Origin: Acidobacteriaceae bacterium
GTDB lineage: Bacteria; Acidobacteriota; Terriglobia; Terriglobales; Acidobacteriaceae
NCBI GenBank assembly: GCA_003139095.1
Contig: PLHW01000008.1
Location: 313,652-377,651 of the forward strand
Direction of reading: 5' to 3'
Length of the DNA: 64,000 bases
Made by a program: the position numbers and the translations under genes. Position 1 is the first letter of the stretch; the number at the start of each line of letters is the position of its first letter. The notes under the pieces were generated by a model that searched no databases, was not told the DNA's origin, and saw nothing but the letters and a program-made list of their open reading frames with translations. Below are positions 8,889 through 17,015 of this stretch, piece after piece.

Positions 8889-8925
8889 GGAGCTTGGAGC
8901 TGAGAGCTTGCAGCTTGGAGCTGGC
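8889..8925. repeat. GCTTGGAGCT-type phased repeat
   Basis: Imperfect 7-8 bp units of the type AGCTTGGAGCTGAGAGCTTGC are reiterated in the gap between two genes. A related heptameric array lies at 27236-27270 and a related fragment at 27299-27320. No gene is seen in this spacer (8799-8929). Confidence 0.45.
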
Positions 8926-8929
8926 GCCT

Positions 8930-10501
8930 TCACAGCTTCCTCCTCCACAGCGCACCCGATGCCCGCATCGCAGCCCGCATCCGATGCCGCAACGGCCGCG
9001 CGAACAGCACATCCAGAAAGCTTTCCGCCTCCAACGAAAATTCCCGCCCATACCCAAACCACCATACTTTCTTCATCTTCGGCACCAGGTCGACGTCGAC
9101 ATATTTTAGACGCACCATTTCTTCCAGGCCCCAGCGCCCGTGCATCCGCCCCAGCCCGCTCGCCTTCATTCCACCATGCGGCGCCTCGCTGATGCTGAAG
9201 CACGAAATCGCATCGTTCACCATCACCGTTCCCGCCTGAATCTGCCGCGCCAGCCGCTGACCCCGAGCATGGTTCCCCGTCCACACGCTCGCCCCAAGCC
9301 CATACTCCGAATCATTGGCCAGCCGCACTGCTTCCGCGTCATCGTCAAACGCCATGATCGGCAGCACCGGCCCGAACGTCTCCTCCCGCATGATCCGCAT
9401 GCTGTGATCGACGCCGGCCAGAATGGTAGGGGCAAAATACGTGGGCCCTAGTTCACGCAGCCGCGCGCCCCCCTCCAGCACCTGAGCCCCGCGCTGCCGC
9501 GCATCTTCCACATGCGCCTCCACAATTCGCACCTGCCGCTCGTGAATCATCGGCCCAATTTCGGTCGCCGGGTCCAGTCCATTCCCCACCCGCAGCTTTC
9601 GCGTCTTAGTGACACAGGCATCAATGAAGTCCGACTGCACGCTCCGATGAACATAACAGCGCTCTATGGAAAGGCAGGTCTGACCGGCATTGACGAACGC
9701 GCCCCATATCGCGCCGCTGGAGGCGGAGTCGACATCGGCGTCGTCGAGCACCAGCATGGGGTCTTTGCCGCCCAGTTCGAGGACGACCGGAAGCAGGCGC
9801 TCGGCCGCCATGTGCGCGATGCGGCGTCCGGTGCCGACGCTGCCTGTAAATACAATTTTGTCAATATCGCTTTGCATCAGAGCGGCGCCGGTCGCCCCAT
9901 CCCCGGGCAACACCTGGAAAACTTCGTTCGGAACGCCAGCCTCGCGCATCAGTCTTTGGAGTTCCAGCGCAATCAACGGCGCCAGTTCCGAGGGCTTGAG
10001 GACGACGGCGTTTCCCGCAACGAGCGCGGCCAGCACTTCGGTCGCCGGAGTCGAAAACGGATAATTCCACGGCGAAATGATTCCGATAACGCCGTACGGT
10101 TCCCGGAGGATGTGGCCGAGCTTGGTTTTGACCGCGAGATTGCCGTGCGCCAGTGGCTCGTCGCGCAGCAGGGCAAAACCGTGCTCGATGAGAAAGCGCG
10201 CGGCGTCGAGCACCACCAGCACTTCCGTGATCAGCGCCTCCACCTGCGGCTTGCCGGATTCCTGCGTGATGCGGCGCGCGACGTCAGTCTTGCGCCTGAG
10301 AATAAGCTGCTGGAATCGACGCACCACCGAAATGCGGTTGCGCACTCCCCAGGCAACCCAATCGGGCTGCGCTGCACGCGCCCGAGCGACTGCCGCGCGG
10401 ACTTCAGCCGGCCCGGCGCTATCCAGCTCGCCGAGAACCTCGCCCGTCGCCGGATTGATGGAGGCGATTCTCGAGACCGCGAATTGAACGTCGGTCGCCA
10501 T
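8930..10501 (-). CDS. Aldehyde dehydrogenase family protein
   Basis: 523 residues from ATG 10501. It has the full NAD(P)-dependent aldehyde dehydrogenase scaffold: IISPWNYPFSTP, FTGSVGTGRRIA (cofactor loop), LELGGKDPMLVLDDAD with the general-base Glu, and NAGQTCLSIERCYV with the catalytic Cys, then EETFGPVLPIM. The best fit is the succinate-semialdehyde/broad-specificity branch, but the substrate is not certain. The C-terminus carries an extra ~50 residues beyond the core (VPKMKKVWWFGYG onward), as in fatty-aldehyde-type members that associate with membranes. It lies 45 bp downstream of truA on the same strand, probably in the same transcript. Confidence 0.88.
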   Translation of the reverse strand: MATDVQFAVSRIASINPATGEVLGELDSAGPAEVRAAVARARAAQPDWVAWGVRNRISVVRRFQQLILRRKTDVARRITQESGKPQVEALITEVLVVLDAARFLIEHGFALLRDEPLAHGNLAVKTKLGHILREPYGVIGIISPWNYPFSTPATEVLAALVAGNAVVLKPSELAPLIALELQRLMREAGVPNEVFQVLPGDGATGAALMQSDIDKIVFTGSVGTGRRIAHMAAERLLPVVLELGGKDPMLVLDDADVDSASSGAIWGAFVNAGQTCLSIERCYVHRSVQSDFIDACVTKTRKLRVGNGLDPATEIGPMIHERQVRIVEAHVEDARQRGAQVLEGGARLRELGPTYFAPTILAGVDHSMRIMREETFGPVLPIMAFDDDAEAVRLANDSEYGLGASVWTGNHARGQRLARQIQAGTVMVNDAISCFSISEAPHGGMKASGLGRMHGRWGLEEMVRLKYVDVDLVPKMKKVWWFGYGREFSLEAESFLDVLFARPLRHRMRAAMRASGALWRRKL

Positions 10502-10546
10502 CTCGCAAGCAGTGTACGCGGGCCGGGACGCGCGCGCCAGAGGCTC

Positions 10547-11368
10547 TCAATATTCCACGCTCACCAGGAACAACCCGGTCGCCGGCGCGGTCGGCCCCGC
10601 CGCCGAGCGATCGCAGGCCGACAGGATGCGCCGAAAATCCTCAAGACTGACGCTTTTCTTTCCCGCCAGCACAAACGTCCCCACCAGGTTGCGCACCATG
10701 TGGTGCAGAAAGCCATTGCCGCGCACGGTGTAGACGAGTTCCTCCCCCTCGCGCGCCCACGTGGACGAAAAAATCGTCCGCACATTCATTGGCTTCACAT
10801 GGTTTGGCTTCACATTCGTGGGCTTCACGCCCTCAAATCTATCCGGGCAGTCCTCCGCATCGGCCGCCATTCGCTCGACGCGCTCCGGATCGACCGCCAC
10901 GAACGACGTGAAATCGTGCGCGCCCACGATGATTCCAGCCGCGGCCACCATGGTCGCTTCGTCAAGTGGAAAAGGATAGTGCCATACGTATCGCGCCAAA
11001 AACGGCGGGCAAGTCGATCCGCGATACATTCGATAGCGATACGTTTTCGCGGTCGCGGACTTGCGCGCATGAAAACTGTCGGCAGCTTCGCCCACCTCCA
11101 GCACGCGAATGGAAGGCGGCAGAATGTGGTTCAGGGCGAGCGCCCAGTTTTCGAGCGGAATGGTCGAGGCGGTCTGAAAGGTCGCAACCTGCGCCAATGC
11201 GTGCACTCCGGCGTCGGTGCGGCCCGACCCCTGGGGCAGTACATTTTCGCCGCTCAGCCGTCCAATAGCCGAGGCGAGCGCGCCTTGCACGGTCGCGCGG
11301 CCGGACTGCACCTGCCAGCCCGCAAAATCGGTTCCATCATAAGAAAGGATGAGTTTGAGGTTGCGCAC
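10547..11368 (-). CDS. truA: tRNA pseudouridine synthase A
   Basis: 273 residues from ATG 11368. The N-terminus LKLILSYDGTDFAGWQVQ and the catalytic segment GSGRTDAGVHALAQVA, with the nucleophilic Asp, are diagnostic of TruA, which modifies U38-U40 in the tRNA anticodon arm. ALNHILPPSIRV and GNGFLHHMVRNLVGTF are also conserved. Oddity: between DFTSFVAVD and TIFSSTW there is an insertion of roughly 35 residues that includes a repeated KPxxV pentapeptide, encoded by a 15-bp tandem repeat at 10791-10831. The reading frame is kept. It heads a probable two-gene transcript with the aldehyde dehydrogenase. Confidence 0.93.
   Translation of the reverse strand: MRNLKLILSYDGTDFAGWQVQSGRATVQGALASAIGRLSGENVLPQGSGRTDAGVHALAQVATFQTASTIPLENWALALNHILPPSIRVLEVGEAADSFHARKSATAKTYRYRMYRGSTCPPFLARYVWHYPFPLDEATMVAAAGIIVGAHDFTSFVAVDPERVERMAADAEDCPDRFEGVKPTNVKPNHVKPMNVRTIFSSTWAREGEELVYTVRGNGFLHHMVRNLVGTFVLAGKKSVSLEDFRRILSACDRSAAGPTAPATGLFLVSVEY
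10791..10831. repeat. 15-bp in-frame minisatellite within truA
   Basis: Units starting GGCTTCACAT at 10791, GGCTTCACAT at 10806 and GGCTTCACG at 10821 give nearly three copies of a 15-bp tandem repeat. On the coding (minus) strand they encode a repeated five-residue motif containing VKP. Its length is a multiple of three, so copy-number change would not break truA. Confidence 0.7.
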
Positions 11369-11611
11369 GCGTTTTCAGGGTCCAGCAATGGTTTGAGCAC
11401 CCGCGTTTTTGCCCGGTTCCCGCCCCGGCCACAAAACGCGCAGCGCCGCGTCAGCTATACTATTTCACTTACGGCTCATTTACTTGCATCCAAGCGCAAA
11501 TTTCCTTGTCTAAGGGAATTGCAAGGAACTCCTGTGTGGGGTTCTACGTAATCTAACAGTGTGGTCGACCGCTTCCGTTCTTCTCAAGCCTGACTGATGG
11601 AGATGATGCGA

Positions 11612-13669
11612 ATGCAACGTTCCAGTTCCGCTTTTCGAGCACTTTTTATTTTTCAACTCGCCGCCGCAGCGGCATTGCTATCGGCGGCCGTTTTTGCGCA
11701 GGATACTTCTTCCGTTCCCGCCGCTCCGTCCGCGCAGACGCAGGGTTCCACGGCGACCGGCTCGCAGCCATTCCAGGTGAAGGAATATTCCAAGCCGCGC
11801 TCGCATTTTCCCGATCCCCTCGCGCCCTACACGCCGCGGCACGTCGAGCCGCCCAACCTCGCGAACACGCCGCGCATCGATCAGTTCATGCGCGACGGCA
11901 AGCTCTACATTTCCATGGACGATGCCGTCGCCCTCGCCCTCGAAAACAACCTCGATATCGCCATCGCCCGCTATAACCTGAATATTGCCGACACCGATAC
12001 TTGGCGCGCCAAAGCGGGCTCGACCATTCTCGGCGTAAACAGCGGCGTCGTGCAAAATACTCCGGGCGGCGGCGTGGGCGGACTCGGAGGACTGGTCGGT
12101 TCGGGACAGGGCGGAACCTCGGTGGCCGCGGGCGGCGCGGGCGCCGGCGCGGGCGGACTGGTCGTTTCCACTCTGGGCAGCGGGCCCGTCATCGCCAGCT
12201 TCGATCCAACCATCACCGGCACCTTTCAGGTTGATCACCTCGGCATCGATTGCACTTCACTTTTCTGCGGCCCCCATCAAAACACGACCACGGGGAATTT
12301 TGCTTATAACCAGGGATTCACGTGGGGCACCAATATGACGGTCGGCTTCAACAACACACGCGTCACTTCCGACAATCCGTTCAATGCCTTCACGCCGGTT
12401 CTGAATTCGAGTTTCCAGCTTCGTTTGTCCCAGCACCTGTTGCAGGGCTTTGGCTTCTCTCCCAACGAGCGCTACATCCGCATCGCCAAGAACAATCGCG
12501 AGCTTTCGGATGTCGCTTTCCGCCTGCAAACGATCACCACGGTCGACCAGATCGAAAACATGTATTGGGATCTGGTCTACGCCTACGAAAATGTGCGCGT
12601 GCAACAGGAGTCGTTGGCCTTCGCGCAGAAGACGTTCTCCGATACCAAAAAGCAGGTCGAGATCGGAACCCTCGCGCCCATCGAAGTGGTTCGCGCGCAG
12701 AGCACCGTGGCGAGCGATCAGCAAACGCTGACCCTTGCGCTCACCAATCTTCAGCTTCAGCAACTGCTCATGAAGAATGCGCTCAGCCGCACGCTGGTTG
12801 ACCCACGCTTGGCCGACGCGGAAGTAATTCCGACGTCGACCATGGAAATTCCGGCTCAGGAGCCGATCACACCCACCGAAGAACTCGTCAATGCCGCCTT
12901 TACCCACCGGCCCGATCTGGCGGAGCAACGGATCAATCTCGCAAATACCGAGATCAGCAACAAGGCAATCCGCAACGCAATGTTGCCCTCGCTCGATCTG
13001 TTTGCCTACTACGGCGGTTCCGGCGTGGGCGGCAATGGCAATCCGAACTACATTTGCGCAACCGACCCGGCGTTCTGCGGACTGAGTGGTCCGCCGCCTA
13101 CTGCGGCGCCGGTCTCGTACGAAGACACTTTGCACCAACTGGTCAACTCGACGGCGCCCGACAAAGGCGTGGGCATCCAGCTCACAATTCCCCTGCGCAA
13201 TCGGGTCGCGCAGGCGCTGCAGGTGCGATCGCAATTCGAATACCGGCAAGCGCAGCTTCGGATTCAGCAGATCGAGAACCAGATTCGCATCGAGGTGCGC
13301 AACGCGCAGTTCGGCGTGCAGCAAAATCGCGCCAGCGTTGCCTCGGCGCAGGCGGCCGTTGACCTGGCCAAACAGTCGCTGGACGCCGAGCAGAAGAAGT
13401 ACACGCTTGGCGCCTCGACCTCGACGCTGGTGCTTCAGTATCAGTCGGGCATGACCGGGGCCGAGGTCACGCTTGTTTCCGCCAAGGCGGCCTACGAAAA
13501 AGCGCAGGTTGAACTTGACCGCGCAACTGGCCTTTTGCTCGATCATGCCAACATCCAGATTGCGGATGCGGAGCGCGGCGAGGTCACGCACAGCCCGAAA
13601 ATTCCCTACGTGGCCCCGCGTTCCACCGATCAGGCGCTCCCGTCGAATTCGCCGCAGCCGCCGCAATAA
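11612..13669 (+). CDS. TolC-like outer-membrane efflux protein
   Basis: 685 residues from ATG 11612, preceded by TGGAGA at 11598-11603; an ATG at 11597 would add five residues. A signal peptide is present (FRALFIFQLAAAAALLSAAVFA). There are two outer-membrane-efflux repeats: one from LYISMDDAVALALENNLDIAIARYN through the YWDLVYAYENVRVQQ helices, the second around FTHRPDLAEQRINL and the long helix near QIENQIRIEVRNAQFGVQQN. Family knowledge: trimeric channel-tunnels serving RND, ABC or MFS pumps. Oddity: a Gly/Ala-rich insert of about 60 residues follows residue ~145. No pump genes are adjacent. Confidence 0.85.
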   Translation: MQRSSSAFRALFIFQLAAAAALLSAAVFAQDTSSVPAAPSAQTQGSTATGSQPFQVKEYSKPRSHFPDPLAPYTPRHVEPPNLANTPRIDQFMRDGKLYISMDDAVALALENNLDIAIARYNLNIADTDTWRAKAGSTILGVNSGVVQNTPGGGVGGLGGLVGSGQGGTSVAAGGAGAGAGGLVVSTLGSGPVIASFDPTITGTFQVDHLGIDCTSLFCGPHQNTTTGNFAYNQGFTWGTNMTVGFNNTRVTSDNPFNAFTPVLNSSFQLRLSQHLLQGFGFSPNERYIRIAKNNRELSDVAFRLQTITTVDQIENMYWDLVYAYENVRVQQESLAFAQKTFSDTKKQVEIGTLAPIEVVRAQSTVASDQQTLTLALTNLQLQQLLMKNALSRTLVDPRLADAEVIPTSTMEIPAQEPITPTEELVNAAFTHRPDLAEQRINLANTEISNKAIRNAMLPSLDLFAYYGGSGVGGNGNPNYICATDPAFCGLSGPPPTAAPVSYEDTLHQLVNSTAPDKGVGIQLTIPLRNRVAQALQVRSQFEYRQAQLRIQQIENQIRIEVRNAQFGVQQNRASVASAQAAVDLAKQSLDAEQKKYTLGASTSTLVLQYQSGMTGAEVTLVSAKAAYEKAQVELDRATGLLLDHANIQIADAERGEVTHSPKIPYVAPRSTDQALPSNSPQPPQ

Positions 13670-13807
13670 CCACATCCTCTGACTTGGAGCGCCGGGCGTC
13701 CGAACCGGCGTTTCTGAGTTTAACGGTTCATTAAGAACGCACTTGGAACTGCGGCGCATTTCCAATTCCTCGACCCGGTGCTTTAAGATAGTCTCAGTGG
13801 AGGCCGC

Positions 13808-13912
13808 ATGTACGAGCAAGATAAAGCTCAAAAAGCACGTTACATCGGGTGGGGAATCGGTTTGGTCGTAGTCGCCGTGGCCGTCATCGCCAAGCTTGTG
13901 TTCAAGTTCTAA
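13808..13912 (+). CDS. 34-residue single-pass membrane protein
   Basis: A short frame with a good ribosome site: GTGGAGG at 13797-13803, then ATG 13808, stop TAA at 13910-13912. The product has a charged N-terminus (MYEQDKAQKAR) followed by one hydrophobic helix (GLVVVAVAVIAKLVF), ending in KF. This is a plausible tail-anchored or bitopic microprotein. It lies between the tolC-like gene and a glycosyltransferase. It overlaps the upstream, probably untranslated part of the glycosyltransferase frame, which supports the downstream start chosen for that gene. No family recognised. Confidence 0.6.
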   Translation: MYEQDKAQKARYIGWGIGLVVVAVAVIAKLVFKF

Positions 13913-13992
13913 CCATCGGTCTTCTAACCATCGATCGCACGGCACCTGATTCGCAACTGGCACCGCGCGCGCTCGCTGAGTATCCTTCCTTC

Positions 13993-14805
13993 GTGACGCT
14001 CTCGGTCGTCATCATCACTCACAACGAAGAGTCGAACCTCGCGCGCACTCTTGCGAGTGTGCAGTCGCTTGTCGTCGATGGCCGGGGAGAGATCGTCGTT
14101 GTCGATTCCGGCTCAACCGATCGCACCGTCGAGATCGCAAAGTCGCACGGCGCGAAGGTCTTCGTCGAAGAGTGGAAGGGATATGCCGCTCAGAAGAATT
14201 CGGCGATTGCGAAGGCAGCGGGCGATTGGATTTTGAGCCTGGATGCGGATGAGGAAATGGATCGCGATTTAGCCTCAGAAATAGCGGCGCGCATCCCAAC
14301 CGGTGCGAACTCAGTTGGGCACGAAAAAGAAACCGGCTACTGGATCGCGCGCAAGAATTATTTTCTCGGCCGCCGGATCCGGCACGGCGGTTATTGGCCC
14401 GATCCCAAACTGCGCCTGTTTCGCCGCGGCATGGCCAGGTTCGAAGAGCGCGCCGTCCATGAAGACGCACATCTGACCGAAGGTGTTGCCGGGCAACTGA
14501 AAGGCGCACTCCTCCACCATTCCTACCCCACCCTCGCCGACTATCTCGATCACATGAATCGCTACTCTTCGCTGGGCGCGGAGATGGTTGTGGCCAAAGG
14601 GCACGTGCGCTTTAGCCTGTTCAATATCGTCGTGAGGCCGGCAGCCACCTTCCTCTACAACTACTTTTTCCGGCTTGGATTTCTTGACGGCCGCGAAGGC
14701 CTGCTGCTTCATCTCAACCACGCAGTTTATGTGTCGTGGAAATACGCGAAGGCGTGGGAACTGGGAGGGCAGAAGGAAAACAGTGGCTCATCGCGCCTAT
14801 CCTGA
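13993..14805 (+). CDS. GT2 glycosyltransferase, lipooligosaccharide type (WaaE/KdtX-like)
   Basis: 270 residues from GTG 13993. The frame is open further upstream but that part overlaps the 34-residue gene and has no homology pattern. Motifs: LSVVIITHNEESNLARTL, IVVVDSGSTDRTVEIA, GDWILSLDADEEMD (DXD-type site), then YFLGRRIRHGGYWPDPKLRLFRRG and LLHHSYPTLADYL. Those central motifs are typical of beta-1,4-glucosyltransferases that build the inner core of lipooligosaccharide. The C-terminus carries a hydrophobic region (VVRPAATFLYNYFFRLGFL) that would hold it at the membrane. Confidence 0.85.
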   Translation: MTLSVVIITHNEESNLARTLASVQSLVVDGRGEIVVVDSGSTDRTVEIAKSHGAKVFVEEWKGYAAQKNSAIAKAAGDWILSLDADEEMDRDLASEIAARIPTGANSVGHEKETGYWIARKNYFLGRRIRHGGYWPDPKLRLFRRGMARFEERAVHEDAHLTEGVAGQLKGALLHHSYPTLADYLDHMNRYSSLGAEMVVAKGHVRFSLFNIVVRPAATFLYNYFFRLGFLDGREGLLLHLNHAVYVSWKYAKAWELGGQKENSGSSRLS

Positions 14806-14820
14806 CCGAGGTTCCTAACT

Positions 14821-15017
14821 CCTTATTCCTCAAAGACCTGGCAGGAAATTCGCACTGGATCCAACGTAACTAATTGATATCCAGTGTTTTACGAGTAAGT
14901 CCTTATTCCTCAAAGACCTGGCGGGAAATTTACGTCCGATCAAACGTAACTGATTGATTTTGAAATACTTTACAAGTAAGTCCTTATTTCTCAAAGACCT
15001 GGAGAGGGAAATATCCC
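14821..15017. repeat. ~80-bp direct tandem repeat (2.4 copies) at left end of a transposon-like cassette
   Basis: Units begin CCTTATTCCTCAAAGACC at 14821 and 14901, and CCTTATTTCTCAAAGACC at 14982, spaced 80 and 81 bp. Copies 1 and 2 also share AACGTAACTRATTGAT further in. Copy 1 contains a perfect inverted repeat, CACTGGAT (14853-14860) and ATCCAGTG (14879-14886). The third, truncated unit runs directly into the promoter of the transposase gene. An imperfect inverted copy of the core is present at about 17428-17469. Confidence 0.75.
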
Positions 15018-15046
15018 TTGACATCAAGTACGGATTGTGGCATGAT
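15018..15046 (+). promoter_or_regulatory. Candidate promoter of the transposase gene
   Basis: A perfect TTGACA at 15018-15023 is followed after 17 bp by CATGAT at 15041-15046 (4 of 6 matches to the -10 consensus). Transcription would begin near 15053, which would leave the ATG at 15054 with almost no leader. The promoter abuts the third tandem repeat. Prediction from consensus only. Confidence 0.4.
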
Positions 15047-16031
15047 TGTTCCCATGAGCCGCCAATCCAGTGTTAAACAAAGCATTCCAAAAGAGTTGCG
15101 GTTTACTGTCCAGCAATTTAACGACAGGTTCCCTACCGAGGACGCCTGCCTTGAGCACCTGAAAGAAAAGCGGATGCCCGGAGGCGTCACCTATTGCCAG
15201 AAATGCCAACAGGAGCGGAAGCACCACCGCGTCACCGGACGCCCCGCTTATGCGTGCGACTACTGCGGGAGCATGATTTCCCCGATGGCCGGAACGATCT
15301 TTGAGAAGTCCAGCACGCCGCTGCGCCTGTGGTTCTATGCCATGTACTTGATGGGCTCGACGCGCTGCGGAATTTCGGCAAAGCAGATTCAGCGGGAAAC
15401 CGGAGTCACCTATAAGACGGCATGGCGGATGTTCCGCCAGATTCGCACGTTGCTCTCGGAGGACGTGCAACTGGAGGGGGACGGCGTTGAGATCGACGAA
15501 ACTGGAGTTGGAGGAAACACGAGGCGGTTGGGACGTGAGCCTAAGCCCAAGAAAACCGTGTTCGGGATGGTAGAGCGCAAGGGGCGCGTCAAGGCCGTGG
15601 TCGCCGCTGACCGTAAGAAAGACACGTTGCTCCCGATCATCAAGAAATACGTCTTGCCCAAGAGCGTGATCTTCAGCGACGATTATTCCTCTTACGATGA
15701 CCTGACGCGTCATCGCAACGAGTACGAGCACCGCCGCATCAATCACAGCGCCGGGGTGTACGTGATGGCCGATGGGACGCACACGAATACCATCGAGGGA
15801 TTCTGGTCGCTGATTAAGCGTGGAATCGGAGGCGTTTATCACAGTGTTAGCGAGAAATATTTGCAGAGCTACTTAGACGAATACAGCTTTCGTTACAACC
15901 GTCGCCACTCTGGGAACCTTATTTTTCATTCGATTTTGGAAAAGGTTTCCGAGAGAGCGGAGGTGCGGCCCGCTCCAAAAGGCGATCAAAAGTCTGTCGA
16001 GACATCGGCTTCATCAGAGGTTCCGTTTTAG
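15042..16031 (+). CDS. IS1595-type transposase (ISXO2-like DDE)
   Basis: About 329 residues from ATG 15042; ATG 15054 is an alternative that fits the predicted transcription start. The N-terminal zinc-ribbon has CQKCQQERKH and YACDYCGSMISPMAGTIFE, followed by an HTH region (GISAKQIQRETGVTYKTAWRM). The ISXO2-like catalytic core is next: VEIDETGVGG (first Asp), VIFSDDYSSY (second Asp), NTIEGFWSLIKRGIGG (Glu in place of the third position, with Asn preceding), and YLDEYSFRYNRR. The length matches IS1595-family transposases. It appears intact. It lies in a lower-GC island with repeat ends, so the element was probably acquired. Confidence 0.9.
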   Translation: MIVPMSRQSSVKQSIPKELRFTVQQFNDRFPTEDACLEHLKEKRMPGGVTYCQKCQQERKHHRVTGRPAYACDYCGSMISPMAGTIFEKSSTPLRLWFYAMYLMGSTRCGISAKQIQRETGVTYKTAWRMFRQIRTLLSEDVQLEGDGVEIDETGVGGNTRRLGREPKPKKTVFGMVERKGRVKAVVAADRKKDTLLPIIKKYVLPKSVIFSDDYSSYDDLTRHRNEYEHRRINHSAGVYVMADGTHTNTIEGFWSLIKRGIGGVYHSVSEKYLQSYLDEYSFRYNRRHSGNLIFHSILEKVSERAEVRPAPKGDQKSVETSASSEVPF

Positions 16032-16087
16032 GGAGTGGTTGTAGGTATCCAGTCCGGTGCTGATTACCGCCATCTGATTTAGACTTC

Positions 16088-16834
16088 ATGGGTCTGATCA
16101 TACTCCCTATGTCAAAGCCCTTCGCTGGAATCGAAGAGAAGCTAAAGCGGACCAGCGAGAACATCGTCAATCTTAATGGAGAGATTGAGAGGTTTTTCCA
16201 AGAATGCAAGTATCCCACGCTTCCCAAGGACGATGACGAGGCTCTTCTTGAGGCAATCCAATACCATAAGGGGCTGATTATCCCACCCCGATTCAGCGTT
16301 CTCGTTGGAGAGATCATCCATCACCTGCGCTCCTGCCTCGACCATATCGCGTGGCAGTTTTCCGTCGAATCGTACCGTCGAGATTACCCTAAGCGAATCG
16401 GATTTCCCGTCTTTGAGGAAGAGCCGCTGGATAAAGACAAACTTACCAGTTACGAAAGACAGGTAAAGGGGATTACCAGCACAACCGTTCTTGAACTCAT
16501 TAGGGCTCTTCAGCCGTATAACGCTCCTGACCCTCTCGATGCTCCTATCTTCATCATCCACCAGATGGACGTTGTCGATAAGCACAGAGAGCTTATCTTG
16601 TGCTCCGGTACTGGACGCATCGACATCCCTAGCAACTTCGCGCTTTATGCTCGCCAAGAAAGAAGCAGCGTCCCGTCGCACATTGAGGATGACCTTTATC
16701 AAAACCTCAAAGTCGTTCCGCAAATATCTTTCCTGAATTTTGGCAGGCGGAAAATCGTGCATGTAGTCACAGCTTTGAACTTTCTTCAAGAAGTTGTCTC
16801 GGAGATCGTTGCACGGTTCGATAGTTTGCGTTAG
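16088..16834 (+). CDS. Uncharacterised protein in the transposon-like cassette
   Basis: 248 residues from ATG 16088; ATG 16109 (MSKPFAGIEEK) is an alternative and neither has a clear ribosome site. It is mostly helical with no signal peptide or membrane segment. A recognisable motif is VLVGEIIHHLRSCLDHIAWQ at about residue 75, with an Arg and an Asp-His pair. I recall similar G-x-x-x-H-x-L-R-S-x-L-D-H motifs in uncharacterised bacterial proteins, but I cannot name a family. A second conserved-looking stretch is IFIIHQMDVVDKHRELI. It starts 57 bp after the transposase stop in the same direction, as expected for a passenger gene. Confidence 0.6.
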   Translation: MGLIILPMSKPFAGIEEKLKRTSENIVNLNGEIERFFQECKYPTLPKDDDEALLEAIQYHKGLIIPPRFSVLVGEIIHHLRSCLDHIAWQFSVESYRRDYPKRIGFPVFEEEPLDKDKLTSYERQVKGITSTTVLELIRALQPYNAPDPLDAPIFIIHQMDVVDKHRELILCSGTGRIDIPSNFALYARQERSSVPSHIEDDLYQNLKVVPQISFLNFGRRKIVHVVTALNFLQEVVSEIVARFDSLR

Positions 16835-16851
16835 TTGCATAGGAGTATAAT
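16822..16851 (+). promoter_or_regulatory. Candidate promoter with consensus -10 box
   Basis: A perfect TATAAT at 16846-16851 lies just after the stop of the 248-residue gene. The -35 region (TAGTTT at 16822-16827 with an 18-bp spacer) is weak. Transcription would begin near 16858, four bases before the ATG of the 50-residue gene, suggesting a nearly leaderless message. Confidence 0.35.
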
Positions 16852-16861
16852 TTGCGGCGTT

Positions 16862-17014
16862 ATGAGTGAGTCAGAAGAAAAAGTCACGATTCGCGGCCTT
16901 CTCAACGCTTTCAAAGAACTCTGGCAGGAAGAGCGCAAGAAACATCCGCATTTGTTCTGGGTCATTATAGTTATCGGCTTCGTGTACGCATTCTTCGCAG
17001 TCTTTGCGAGGTAA
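16862..17014 (+). CDS. 50-residue membrane protein
   Basis: A short frame from ATG 16862 to TAA 17012-17014. The N-terminal ~30 residues are charged and helical (MSESEEKVTIRGLLNAFKEL), followed by a hydrophobic helix (LFWVIIVIGFVYAFFAVFA) and a terminal Arg. The topology suggests a cytoplasmic N-terminus and one membrane pass. The stop is followed after one base by the ATG of the next gene, so the two are probably translated together. No family recognised. It is part of the transposon-like cassette. Confidence 0.5.
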   Translation: MSESEEKVTIRGLLNAFKELWQEERKKHPHLFWVIIVIGFVYAFFAVFAR

Positions 17015-17015
17015 C

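Noticed and set aside
9512-11551. Long open frame on the plus strand opposite the aldehyde dehydrogenase and truA genes
   Set aside because: It mirrors the GC-rich codon pattern of the two real genes, has no recognisable motif, and both genes on the other strand have complete catalytic motifs.
12257-13963. Long open frame on the minus strand opposite the TolC-like gene
   Set aside because: Arg-rich composition typical of an antisense shadow, no motif, and it also covers the 34-residue gene region.
13849-13992. Upstream extension of the lipooligosaccharide glycosyltransferase
   Set aside because: It overlaps the 34-residue membrane protein gene and shows no similarity to the family; GTG 13993 begins just before the conserved first strand.
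14821-15017. CRISPR array
   Set aside because: Only 2.4 units at ~80-bp spacing, and the sequence between the cores is itself conserved, so there are no unique spacers; no cas genes.
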